Assembly (NCBI RefSeq): GCF_907164915.1
Contig: NC_061862.1
Location: 141,165,913 to 141,229,912 of the forward strand
Length of the DNA: 64,000 bases
Origin: Impatiens glandulifera
Taxonomy: Eukaryota > Streptophyta > Magnoliopsida > Ericales > Balsaminaceae
Direction: 5' to 3'
Of this stretch, positions 46,625-58,089 are shown piece after piece. Position 1 is the first letter of the stretch. Each line of letters starts with the position of its first letter. The position numbers and the translations under genes are program-made. The notes below the pieces were generated by a model. That model made no database searches and was not told the DNA's origin. It was given only the letters and a program-made list of their open reading frames with translations.

Positions 46625-48010
46625 CACTAGTAGAAAAAGTATTTTTAACGACCAACATTAACCACGGTGTTAGGTAAGGCCGTGGTTAATGTGTTTATTT
46701 ATTAACCACGATTTTACCCTAACCCCGTGGTTAATAATGTGAGCCTACTAGAAAACGAAATGTTTTCTTGGTGAATACACATTAATGTCGGTATTAGGTA
46801 AATTTGTGGTTAATGTGTTTATTTATTAACCAAGGTTTTACCCTAACACCGTGGTTAAAAATGTGAACCTAGTAGAAAACGAAATGTTTTCTTGGTTAAT
46901 ACACATTAACATCGGTGTTAGGTAAAGCCACGGTTATTGTATTTATTTATTAACCACAGTTTTACCCTAATGTCACAGTTAATAATCATTAAATGAATAT
47001 TAACATCGACACACGATAACGCCGTCGTTAATTATCTTCATAAATAAAACCGAAACTCCTTATCTTTCTCTTCTTCCTTCTTTCTTCCTCGTCGCTGCTC
47101 TCGTCATTCGTCAACTTGTCGCCGCCGTTTGTCTGCGAGGTTAGTTTTGTTTTAGTTTTGATTTGAGTTTGTTTTAGGTTCTGTTTTTTTATTTTTTTTT
47201 ATTTAAATTGATTGATTTTGGTTTATTTAGGATGTCATTGTAGTTTTAATTTAGTTTGATATATGTTTGATTTAAGTTTGTTTTAGGTTTGTTTGGCACG
47301 AGAGTATGAGTTTATGTTCTCGATATTTTGACGGTCATGAGTCAATAGAGACATCAATACAACCAACTTCAATACTTTACATATACGAACCTTAAGATCG
47401 ATAGCATGCTCACATATACATTTTGAAAAATTGTATCGAAGTCGAACAATATTACAAGTAAGAGTTCATAAGCAGATTAATGACTAAGTGTAAATTTTGT
47501 AATTAACTGATTACAAATAAATTTCATTATTTGCAGAGAATTCAAGCAAGAGTTGACCGACATAGGGAAACTCAATTTTTCTAGTCTTCAACGCGATAAA
47601 CATATGTTTTTTAAGACAATAGTGAAGCAATTTAATGATGAATCATATCAAACTTTGAGTCTGAAGATTGTTAGGAGTGGCCCGATAATTTATGCTAAGA
47701 AGTATAAATCGTGTAAAATAAATGACTATAAGTTCAACACCGATAAGCATGACGAAGGGTTAACCACACAAAATAGTAGTGTTTGTATAGTTGGAAACAA
47801 TGAGGCCGAAATGATAAATTACTACGGAGTACTCACCAAAATCATAAAAGTTTAGTATTTATGTGGTAACTGAGTAATTCTTTTCAAGTGTAGATGGTTT
47901 GATGTAAATTCCAAAGACCGTTGTATAAAAGTGGATAAATTCAAGTGTAGATGGTTTGTAAGTGTTAATGTGAATAGGATATTGAGAACTCAAAATCATT
48001 ATCCATTTAT
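46625..48010 (+). mobile_element. CACTA (En/Spm) element, left end plus transposase-associated gene piece
   Basis: Terminal CACTAGTAGAAAAAGT at 46625. Three 124-bp subterminal repeats follow (46656, 46780, 46904), with ATTAACCACGGTGTTAGGTA-type units; each also carries a (C)TAGAAAACGAAATG stretch like the terminus itself. A pyrimidine-rich leader (CTTTCTCTTCTTCC, 47063) and an intron-like stretch come before the DUF4216 piece. No right end was found. Confidence 0.75.
47536..48005 (+). pseudogene. CACTA transposon protein piece with DUF4216
   Basis: After an acceptor-like TTTGCAG at 47535 an open frame runs to 47855: KYKSCKINDYKFNTDKHDEG, LTTQNSSVCIVGNN, then INYYGVLTKIIKV. It continues degraded with VILFKCRWFDVNS near 47876 and VNVNRI near 47966. 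This order (N-G-Y-x-F-x-T, T-Q-N-S-G, Y-Y-G-x-L-x-x-I, L-F-x-C-x-W-F-D) is that of DUF4216, found at the C-terminal side of plant CACTA transposase proteins. A short duplicated AAATTCAAGTGTAGATGGTTTG piece (47883 and 47937) and stops break it. Confidence 0.75.
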
Positions 48011-48541
48011 GAGCGTCTCCCCGTAAATTAAAATTTAATAAAAAAATTTAAAAATAAGGATGAAGTAATTTGAGCGAAGATTTCTTCGTTGCATGTCATT
48101 TTTAATAAATTGATTTAATATTTAATAAATGGATATATTAAATTCATGTTAATTTTGGTCTTTACATAAATGAGTCAGTGTACTTACATGATAGGTAAAC
48201 GGTCTTCTCATGGGGGTAGGGGTTTTACATAAACGTCAGGTTAAAAATAATTGAAGCGAAGATTTCTTCGCTCCTGAGCGTCTCCCCGTAAATAAAAATT
48301 TCATAAATTAATTAAAAATAAGAATGAAGTAATTGAAGCGAAGATTTTTTCGTTGAATGTCATTTTTAATAAATTGAATTAATATTTAATAAATTAAAAT
48401 ATATAATTCATGTTAATTTTGGTCTTTACATACAAGGGTAAGTGTATTTCCATGACAGGCAAACAACCTTCTCATGGGTGGGTTGGAAGATTTACATGAA
48501 GGTCAGGGCTCCTGGGTGGGGAAATCTTCGCTCCCTTCGCT
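48011..48541. repeat. 265-bp tandem duplication with palindromic motif
   Basis: GAGCGTCTCCCCGTAAAT starts at 48011 and at 48276, and the rest follows collinearly (GTTAATTTTGGTCTTTACAT, CTTCTCATGGG). Each unit contains an AGCGAAGATTTCTTCG- or AGCGAAGATTTTTTCG-type inverted repeat; a further AGCGAAGATTTCTTCGCTCC spans the junction. No coding potential. Confidence 0.9.
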
Positions 48542-48794
48542 TCTTACCCTTCCCTCTCACATGGCGCCCGGAGAAAAGTGATCTTTGCTGGAGCATATGA
48601 ATAATATATTAATTCCGTACGTTAACTGGACATTCGGTTAACGGCGTCTGGGGTGAACCCGGAATGAAACCCGGATTCCGGATTCTCCCTCTTTCCTCTC
48701 CTACCCAGATTGATTTATTAATATAATAATAATGCTGCAATTTAATTGGTTCGCAACAGGGGAACACGAGAATCGGTAGCAAAAGATCCGGATT
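48542..48794. other. GC-richer stretch, unassigned
   Basis: Contains ATGGCGCCCGGAGAAAAGTG and TTAACGGCGTCTGGGGTGAA. Neither strand gives a reading frame I recognise. It may be transposon sequence. Confidence 0.3.
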
Positions 48795-49099
48795 GGTTTT
48801 CACCATATTTAAAAAAAATAAAAAAATTATTATATATTTTATTTTATTATATTTTAATAAATTTAATAATAATAATATATATAATAGCAAAATATATATT
48901 TTATTAATTTTATAATAATAATTTTTTACAAAATAACTAATAAGGTATAAATATGATATATATATATATATATATAATATGATTAAGTAAAATCTTTTAA
49001 TTATAATAAAATATACAATATTGGTTATATACAATTATACAAATATAAGTTTGTAAATATCTATTCTATTTAAACATTGTTAGAATAGTTAATATTAAC

Positions 49100-50140
49100 T
49101 AAAAAAATTTGGCTTCGTTTTTGTTTGATTCGGCGTTTATAAGATGCGTATAAACGTTTGTGTAATGAGATGTTATAGTAACTTTGCGTAATAAACTCAC
49201 GTAAAAAATTTATAATTCAACACACTTTTGCATTTAAACTCAATTTTCTCTCTACATCCCATCTCAGCGTTTAAAATTATAATCTTAACGTTTTTCTCTC
49301 TCATCATTTTTAAATATTTATTTTATTCATTCTCTCATATATTTCATTCATTTCTAATTATTTTATTACTTCAATCTCATCTATTTAATCTCTTTGTAAT
49401 TATTTTATTCATTCTCCCTCATCTATTTCATATATTTATAATATTATTTATATAAAATTATTTTAATAAAAAAACATACATTTAAATATATTTATTATTT
49501 ATTATATGTGTATCTTAATATATAAAATAATTAAGCAAAATATGAAATATAAATATACTTTGATTTTTTATTTATAATTATAGTTTCAAAAATTAAACTA
49601 GTTTTAATTATTTAAAAATACCTATTACAATTTAGATGAATCAAACTTTACCAAAATGAATGATAATAAAAAGAATAGTGTGAGAGAGCCCAAAAATAAA
49701 TTTACAATTGAAAGATTCTGTCAGAGAATGAGTGTTGAAAGATGAAAAATATATTTGATAATAATAAATTATTTTTTTTATTCATATCATTTATTTTAAA
49801 ATATATTATTTTTTAATTTAAGTCATTTATTAATATTTAAAATTATATATAAACCAAAAGTTTATAAAATTAATATATTAATATAATTTATTTTTTAATT
49901 TAAATCATTTATCAATATTTAAAATTAAATTAATAAATATATAAAACATTATATATATATAATATTAATTATTAAATAATATTATAAATATAAAACATAT
50001 AAGTTGAATGTATAAACTCAATCAAACATACCCAACTTAACCATTAAAGAAGTTGAGAATATCAAATGTACTTAAGAATAAGCATGATAAGGGCCATTAC
50101 TAAGCTGAGAATAAGTTGAATCAAACTAGCTAGCTATTTA
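49100..50140. mobile_element. About 1-kb AT-rich insertion specific to unit 3
   Basis: Units 1 and 2 read directly from a GTTAG..AGTTGAT block into TTATCTTTAATATTGAATAG; unit 3 carries about 1,040 bp between them. The insert begins GGCTTCGTTTTTGTTTGATTC and ends near GTTGAATCAAACTAGCTAGC; GTTTGATTC is thus present inverted near both ends, hinting at short terminal inverted repeats of a DNA transposon. No ORF of interest. Confidence 0.55.
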
Positions 50141-51333
50141 TCTTTAATATTGAATCTTAATATTGAATAGATTGATGTTTTAATGTAGTTTCATTTTTAT
50201 TTAAATATTTCTTTTAATTAAAATTAAATGGAATCAAATATGTTGAATTAGTATTATCTCAATTAATGTTACTAATATCATATCGTATCAAAATCTGGGA
50301 TAAAAAAAGCCACATGAATCCAAACATGGACTTATTGGCATATTTTGATAATTGTCTTCTTTTACAAAAGAATTTTATTAAAGGAGTTATATTGGTATAT
50401 ATAATTTAATGAGACAGAAATTAAAAAGGTTAGAGATATATAATAACTTTTTAATTTAGTGTTCTTTAAGTCAAAAAACATTAATTTGTAACCTAAACAG
50501 AAAAACAAATAGGTTAAACATATCATAACATATTTCTTTAACTTAAATACCTATTCTATTTAAACATTGTTACAATGGTTTATATATTAACTAAAACATT
50601 TATTTTATTAAATAGATTGATGTATTATTGTAGTTTCACTTTTTTAGCTTAAAAATAATACTATGAATGAAATCAAATCAAAACAAATATGTTGATTAAA
50701 TATTATCTCAATTGTTTTAAGCATCCTATCAAACGAATCTCGGAGATAACACAAGGCAAATGAATCCAGATATGGATTTGGTTTTAAATATAGTAAATAT
50801 TTTGATAATTATTTATTTTTCTAAAAGGAGTTAGATTGATTTATAAAGTTTAATGAGACGAAATTTAAAAGTTAGCAATATATAAATTTTCAGTGATTTT
50901 GTAAGTCAAAAAAGTATTCATTTGTATTCATATTTTTCCTATATTCTGAGAAAGAAAATCTAGGCTAAATATATCAAAACAATTTTCTTTAATTATAATT
51001 TGGTATACAAATTAATATAGTATATAGTAAAAGGCAATAATTATAAGTTATAGATGATATGAAAGTAAATTCACAAATATATTTAGATTGATATTATAAA
51101 TTAAATGTTCTATATTCAATTCTACTAGAAATTAAAAAAATAATCTTTAAAAGTTAGTTATATATAATAAATTAATGATATTTGTCTAAAAATATGATAC
51201 AATAAATTTATTTAATGTTCTTTATATATATAAATAGTACAAAATCAAAAAATGATTTAGGAAATATGATTTGTCTCAACTTTATAATATCTATATATTG
51301 TAAATTTAATTAATTAACTTTTATTGATAGGAA

Positions 51334-51567
51334 AGTTGACCACTCATTAAATGTAAAATAAAAATCATTTAATACATATATAATATAAAGAAATAAAGCA
51401 TTAAGAGAATATCCTAATTTATTACTATAAGATTTGTGTAATTCTTTACATTTATAGATATATATACAAGCGTTGATATTATATTATATTATATATATTA
51501 TCATCCCAGTACTATTATCTCATCTTTCAAACATATTTGTTTTCTCTACAAGGTTTACTAGTTCAAA
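51334..51567 (+). promoter_or_regulatory. Proximal promoter of zinc-finger gene 3
   Basis: GATAGGAAAGTTGACCACTC with W-box core TTGACC at 51346-51351, 222 bp before the ATG. TATTATATATATTATCATCC near 51485 is a TATA candidate. Leader as in copies 1 and 2. Confidence 0.5.
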
Positions 51568-52140
51568 ATGTCTCAAAACTTTGTAAGCATTTTTGATATA
51601 TACAAGAAGAAAACAAATATCTCACCAGTGTCATGTAATCTTTGTAATAAGGTGTTTCTAAATGCTATAGAGTATGTTAACCATTGTAAAATGGCACATC
51701 TAGTCAACAACAATGTCGCCCTACAAGATGGTCGCATGATGGATCTTCATCGTTTTTGCACCGAAGTTGTTCCAAATTCAATTCCTCGGACGAACAATAG
51801 TTCGGTACACATTGCACCCGATCAGAGAAATGCGTTGTTTGACACGAGGGATAAAGGAAAGAGAATTTGGTCATATAATCATCAACCTTCGTTATCTTCT
51901 ATGCGCTATAATCATCACCGATCATTATCTGCAATACCCACAATCACTAAACAAAATATTTCCACAAATTTGAGAATGTTATCGTCAACTCATAATTTTT
52001 CATCCACGATCGTCGGGAATGGTGATAGTAATTACCCTACGAGGTCATTTATCAACAAATTGGATCGACCTATAAAGATATTCAGCCAAGATAAAGACAT
52101 AGCAGAAACCTTAAAGCTAGATTTAACCTTAAAGCTCTAA
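51568..52140 (+). CDS. Single C2H2 zinc-finger protein with C-terminal EAR motif, copy 3
   Basis: Intact 190-residue ORF, collinear with copy 1 without gaps. The finger (residues 23-44) keeps Cys23, Cys26, core Phe30, His39 and His44; the helix reads AIEYVNHCKMAH, so His36 of copy 1 is Tyr here. RMMDLHRFCTEVVPNS and MRYNHHRSLSAIPTITKQ are shared with copy 2. The C-terminus is LKLDLTLKL, extending the alternating-leucine EAR pattern by one step. No signal peptide or membrane segment; a nuclear repressor role is inferred from the finger plus EAR layout. Upstream is the conserved W-box promoter; downstream, about 270 bp past the stop, the LTR of copia C begins. No stop or frameshift, so it may be expressed. 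Confidence 0.8.
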   Translation: MSQNFVSIFDIYKKKTNISPVSCNLCNKVFLNAIEYVNHCKMAHLVNNNVALQDGRMMDLHRFCTEVVPNSIPRTNNSSVHIAPDQRNALFDTRDKGKRIWSYNHQPSLSSMRYNHHRSLSAIPTITKQNISTNLRMLSSTHNFSSTIVGNGDSNYPTRSFINKLDRPIKIFSQDKDIAETLKLDLTLKL

Positions 52141-52407
52141 AAAAGGAGACAAATGTTTATTTCTTTCCTAATTCCATTTTATTACCCAATATTGTTTTTT
52201 AATATCTTCTATATTTTTATAATTTATAAAAATTTTGGATGAACTATTTTCTTATAAAAAATTATTGTATCAATTATTATTTATACTAAATCGTTTTGTT
52301 TTCGTCTTTAATAAATAAAACATTCGTTTTTTTGTCTTTAGTAAATAAAACGTTCATTAAAAAATTATTAATATATGTTTCTTTAGATGTAATGAAAACT
52401 TTGAGTA

Positions 52408-52891
52408 GACACCAACATAAACGGTAATGCAAAAATGATTAGTTCTATTTTAGTGCCACTTTTTTAAACCTATCAAATATTAAATCAACTAATTAAGTAA
52501 CTAAATATAAAGACACACAAACTTTAACGTGAAAAACCTTCAACAAAAGTAAAACTATGAGATCCTTAGACCGTTTAAACCATTCACTATATCACTTATA
52601 ATAGATTATATAATGTATTTTTAAAATGAAGGTTTACAATCTAACAAATTACCTAAAATTAAAGATGATACATACATATAGAATATATCTTCACAAATAA
52701 TAGAAATACCTAAACCTAGATATCTAGGGAGAAAAGAAAAAATAGTTTAAGAAAAATAGTTTTACCTTCTTCTTGAGGCTTGTCTTCGTCTTCCTCTCTC
52801 TATCTTGTTGATAGACTTAAATGTGGCTTCCTATTATATAGTATATATAATATATTATTAGTATATGCTCAATGCGGCAGACACCACAACA
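52408..52891 (-). repeat. 3' LTR of copia C
   Basis: The minus strand starts TGTTGTGGTGTCTGCCGC at 52891 directly after a purine-rich AAAAAGAATGGGAGTT and runs to about 52408. The low-coordinate half matches 56700-56850 (5' LTR) and 34681-34800 (remnant after gene 2). Confidence 0.8.
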
Positions 52892-55032
52892 AACTCCCAT
52901 TCTTTTTCATATGATGGGCTTCAACATATTCGCTCCTAGCCTCAAGATTTTCCCTCAACAAAGTATTCGTGAACATGTCTGATTCGTTCTCACTGATGTA
53001 CACTTTTGTTAAGTGCAATGGCTTTATTTCAAACATGTATCGAATCTAGTAATATCTCACATCAATATATTTCAACCTGAAATGAAATGACGAGTTCTTG
53101 GAGGGATGGATAGCGCCCTAATTATCTCTAAACACAACAAATTTCTCTTGGTTCAATCCCAACTCTTCAAGAAATTTCTTCATCAACAAATATTTTTTGC
53201 AACCCTTAGTAATTTCAATGTACTGAACTTATGTGGTGGACAACACAGCACATTTTTGCATCTTTAATTACCATTAAACAAATCCCCCTACAAAAATCAT
53301 TAGAAATCCTGAAATAGACTTCGTAGAATCAACATCACCTTCCATATCTAAGTATGTATACCCAACTAGCTTAGGATCACTACCACCATAACACAAACAC
53401 ACTCTCGAAGTATCTCTCAAATAACTTAATATCCAATTTACAGTTTCTATGTACTCTTTACTAGGATTTGAGAGAAACCGTTAACTACTCCAACATAATA
53501 AGCAATATCATGCCGAGTGCAAATCATGATGTATATCAAATTTCCAACAACAGGCGAATATGAAATTCAACAAATTTCTACTTCCTCTTTCTCATTCTTA
53601 GGACATTGTTCAGAAGTGAGCTTGAAATGACCTGCAAATAGATAACAAACTGACTTGATCTTACTCATGTTGAATATTTCAACTACTTTTTCAATGTAGT
53701 CTATTTGAGATAACCACAACTTCCTATTTTTCTATCACAAAAAATATTAATGTTGAGTATCCTCTTCATTGATCCCAAATCTTTCATCGTAATTGATTTG
53801 CTCAACTCTCTACTCATTATATCAATCTTACTTGTAATAAACAGGTAGTGATAAACGATGTATTGTTGTACCCAAGAGTCAACATAAAAGAGTCAAACTT
53901 CTTATACCATTACATTTGGGCTTGTTTTAGACCATACTACGTTTTTTTTTTTTCAATTTGCACACAATATTACTTTTTCCCTTGACTTTAAATTCCTTTA
54001 GTTGCTCCATATAAATTTCTTCTACTAAATCACCAAGAAAAAAAGAAATATTTAACATTAAGTTGTTCAATACCTAAGTTCAAACACACTACTATATCAA
54101 GAGAAACTCGGATTAAGGAAATCTTCACAACATGAGATAGTATCTCTTCAAAATTAATAAATTTATTTTGACCAAAACATTTAACAACCAATCGAGCCTT
54201 GTATCTTGGTTGTGAATTGTTAGTTTTGGTTTTAATCCTGTAAATCCATATGTTCTTGAGGGTCTTCTTGTCTTATGACAACTTTACTAAGTCATAAGTG
54301 TGGTTCTCATTAAATTATTACATCTCCTCTTCTATAACATTCAACCACGACTTTTTTTCTGACTCACAACATCGCACACTCACTTGAAGGTTACCTCGTC
54401 AGCGAATAACACTCTCTAATAGATCTTCTCAAAGAAGGTTGAACTAGTTCTTTTTTAGGTTCTTCATCAACTTTTTCAGTTGGATTAACATCATTGGTCG
54501 ATGAAATTTCATCATTAGTGATATCATCAATATCATTTGATACATCTCCTCCATTATTAGGATGCACTGCATGTGTAAGAATTGAATCTAACTTAATAGA
54601 ATCATCACTAATCTTCTTAATTGTTTTTATTTTATATGTTCTTGTTTTTCATAAACACAACATCTCAACTTCTAATGAACTTTGGGCTATAAAATCTGTA
54701 ATTAAATTCATCAAACCCATAGCCAATTAATAATGTCTCGTCTTCACATCAAGTTTAGGTCGTTCATCTTTTGGAATGTGAACAAAAGCCTTGCATCCAA
54801 AGACACATATATGGTCATAAAAACTTCACTTCTCAACCATATGTTGTCTAGAATTTTAAAACACAAAGAAACACACAGTGTGAGATTCAAAACATGTACC
54901 ATTATATTCAAAGTCTCATACCAAAAAAATTTAATAATGTGAGTACGAAGTCAAACATCTTACAATTTCTACTAGTATTTGGTTTAACTTCATAGCTAAA
55001 CTATTTAACTGAGATGTGTTCGGAGGTTATTT

Positions 55033-55690
55033 TTATGTAGAATTTTTGCTCATGAAATACTCATCAAAAGAACCATAAAATTTACCACCATTATCCGTCC
55101 GAATAGACTTAAGTTTTGCACTAGTGTACCTTTCTACAAGATCATGAAACTGTTTGAAAACAACTAATACCTGGTTTTTTAACTTTAAAATATACACCCA
55201 ATTCTTCCTTGAAGGGTCATCAATAAAAGTCACAAATTGTAAAACACCACAAAGTATTCTTATTTTCATAAGACCACACATATTAAAATATACTAAATCA
55301 AGTATACCTAATTTCGCGAGTGAAGAATATTTTTTAAAGAGATCCTAATCTTCTTACCCTTTAAACAATGAATACACTTTTTCAAACAATCATTATTCAC
55401 TTTAGAGAGAAGACTTTTCTTATCAATATCATAAGGTCCTTCTCGCATATAGGACTATGTTTGTTGTGCCTAAACTCTACATATTCTTTATTGATATCGT
55501 TGGCCGCATCATATACAAATAGCTTTTCTCCCATTGCCAATATCAATGAGCCTTTAATAAGTTTCATTTTTTTTTCACAAAAAGTATTGTAAAATCCTTC
55601 ATCAACGAGCTTACCAATACAGATAAAATTCATACGGATGTTGGGGACGTGTTTCACATTCTTTAAGAACCAATGTGTTGTCATTTTCAA
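55033..55690 (-). pseudogene. Copia C pre-integrase and integrase
   Basis: 55397-55690 reads VKHVPNIRMNFICIGKLVDE then GFYNTFCEKKMKLIKGSLIL, the gag-pre-integrase pattern. 55033-55281 reads QFVTFIDDPSRKNWVYILKL (catalytic Asp in F-I-D-D), KSIRTDNGGKFYGSFDEYF (T-D-N-G with the usual downstream Glu position changed). The zinc-binding H-x-C part between them is broken by a frameshift. Confidence 0.85.
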
Positions 55691-56699
55691 ACTATTGACA
55701 CATTTACAAAACCAATAACTTTGACAATGTCATTGTTACCCATTCTAACACTTGTACAATTACTAGAAGTGTAGGATGTGAAGAATCCTCTACAATGTGG
55801 CATGTACTGAAATGTGATTATCAATTACCCAACTAGTCTCCTGGTAAGAGAGATTAACCTGACTGTCATTCAAAATAAAAGAAATCATTGTTGACCAAAA
55901 TGACTTTCACATGTTTATCATTGTCATCCATTTTTCTTTTCATTTGTATTTTTTATCTCTGGAAAGTTCGACAAAATCTCTTGCTATTCCACTTTTGCCT
56001 CAATTTTAATACTCAATGTTATCATTGTTATAAGATCTGCTTTTGTTTTTACTTTTCTCATTCAGACATCTACCCTTAGTTTCCCTATTTTTCAGTAATT
56101 AGGATATTAGAATGTGAACAGAACCTTGTCATTTTATTCTCATCTCTTCAATGAGGACACTACTCTTTACCACATCCATAATACAAAAACTATTTTGGCT
56201 GAATTAGTTAATGATATTCTGAACGTTTCTTATGTGTTCGATAGTGTACCCAGAAGCCATAACCCTTGCACTATCAACAAACTTGATATCTATTCCAGTA
56301 AATAATTAATAATCAGCTGAAATATATTCAAATGAGCGAACATAATTTATCCATCTTGGTACTTTCATCCTATTATCTGATCAGAGACAATTTGTTGTTA
56401 CTAGTATTCCAAGCATATAGCTCTTCAAGTTTTCTTTTATACCATTCACAGGCATATTTTCACTTCTACCTATTACCTAATATAGCCACACACATGGACT
56501 GAAAGTCCATTACTCATAAATTTTATCTTTTAGTTTTTAACTAGGTAAAAAATGTAAATATTATTTTTTTTGATATAAATTAGATATTTCATCTTTCATT
56601 TCCACATATGATAGAGCCATTAAGAGTAATTATTCTACTCATATTACTCTCTATTATTATAAACTAGGCACAGACACTATAACATGTTCTCATACATCT

Positions 56700-56945
56700 A
56701 GTTAATAAAAAGAACCACATAAATAGTAATGCGGAAATGATTATTTTTATTTAATACCCCATTTATAAACATATTAATATTCAACCAACTAATTAAGTAA
56801 CTAATTATAAAAGAAACAAACTTTAATTTGGAAAACCCCTTGAACAAGAGTATTAAGGAGTTTAAACCATCATATAAACTAATATAAAAGTAAAACAATG
56901 TTATAAACACATGGCATGCATACAATGAGTGTAGATGTAAAAATA
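56700..56945 (-). repeat. 5' LTR of copia C, truncated
   Basis: AGTAATGCGGAAATGATTAT to ACTAATTAAGTAACTAATTA matches the 3' LTR. The upstream half is missing; hAT sequence begins near 57010. Confidence 0.75.
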
Positions 56946-57048
56946 ACTAGTTTTCTATGGGAATTAAACCTCAATAAATGTAATGACCAAGTGGAAAAAA
57001 TTATTCATATTAGAGGTATATCGAAAATACTGTACCGCAATATATCGA

Positions 57049-57826
57049 AAATATTGATTTTTTTTGGGAAAAACGATTTAGCGTCATTTCATTAAAAATT
57101 TCCAAAAATGGGAAAAAAACCACGAGTTTAAGAGATCATTCTAGACAGACCTAGAATGATTTTGAAGTCATAATATTCTGAATAAAAGCTAAAAATCTAA
57201 AAATGTAAATGAATTATCCAATTACAATGTTTTCAATTTAGTGAGTTTAAAAAACGGTAAATTCTAGTTCTTACGGATATTCCAATTCTGCTCCGTGCTT
57301 GGAAATCTTTTCCACATTCCCGCAAGGGCGCTGCAATCCGATACAATATCTTTCCATAACTCTTCAACGCTCATGCAGGTTCTGCCTTATACCCTTGCAT
57401 TCCGTTCTTGCCAAATGTTATACACCACTGCTCCAAAGCCGCACTTTAACACGCTTGTTGTAAATCTATTTCCCTTGGCTTTGAGTAGTGTTGCATCTTT
57501 GATTTAATTCCATTCGCTCGGGAAATTTTCAACTCCAGGCTTTTATAGAATCTGTCCCAAAACTCTGAAACAATATAGCAACTCTCAAATAGGTGATCTA
57601 TGGTTTCTTCATTTCCTCTACATAGAAGACATCTCGCGTCCGAGATGCTCATATACTTTCTGATACGATCACGAGTGCTGAGTCTTTCCCAGAAGGTGAG
57701 CCATAAGATGAACTAGTGTCTAGGAAAAATCTTCGTTGACCATACAAGAGGAGCCCATTCTACTTTCTGCGCTTTTTCCCGGGTTACCTCCCATATTTTC
57801 GTTGACTATACCAAATATTCATTTTT
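57049..57826 (-). mobile_element. LINE copy C, 5'-truncated, with target duplication
   Basis: Poly-T near 57058-57065 and the shared tail GCGTCATTTCATTAAAAATT mark the 3' end. Flanks AAATATTGATTTTT (57049-57062) and AAATATTCATTTTT (57813-57826) form a 14-bp duplication with one mismatch. It encodes only the ORF2 C-terminus: SDARCLLCRGNEETIDHLFE (57446-57652), then REIDLQQAC and YNIWQERNARVY-type wording. About 750 bp. Confidence 0.85.
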
Positions 57827-58089
57827 AAATTATAACAAATAAATGTAAGGTATGGTACTGATACCGAAATTTTTTCTACTGTAAAAATATAAGATTTTCA
57901 AATTTTGGTATATCTAGATATACCGAAATAGTATTTATAAATTAATATATATAATACTAATTTTAAGGACATAAATAGATTTAATATTAATTAAATTACA
58001 GAAACATAATTTTTTAAATTAAATTAAATTATAATTATACTGTAAAATTATTCAATATCTGTCATCTCTTAACGATAAGATTGTAAAAA

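Larger units (their letters stand above)
48795..52407 (+). repeat. Segmental duplication unit 3
   Basis: Collinear with units 1 and 2 from TTTTCACCATATTT (48789) through the gene to AAAACTTTGAGTAGACA at about 52395-52411. Interrupted by an AT-rich insertion at about 49100-50140. Confidence 0.85.
52408..56945 (-). mobile_element. Ty1/copia retrotransposon C, with both LTRs partly kept
   Basis: The minus-strand element has a truncated 5' LTR at 56700-56945, a degenerate PBS (TGTATGAGAAC near 56690), gag and zinc-knuckle traces (about 55700-56600), pre-integrase (55397-55690), integrase (55033-55281), an RT region (about 53700-54900, heavily broken), RNase H (about 52930-53650) and a 3' LTR (52408-52891). 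RNase H wording near 53540 reads VGNLIYIMICTRHDIAYYVG. Pol ends ENESDMFTNTLLREN near 52970. Frameshifts throughout. Confidence 0.85.

Noticed and set aside
48609..49034. 141-codon minus-strand ORF rich in Ile and Tyr
   Set aside because: Composition reflects AT-rich DNA at the edge of unit 3; not conserved in units 1 and 2.
49228..49455. 75-codon Phe/Ile-rich ORF
   Set aside because: Low-complexity reading of T-rich DNA within the unit-3 insertion.
54494..54942. Two plus-strand ORFs (78 and 69 codons)
   Set aside because: Antisense to the decayed RT/integrase region of copia C.
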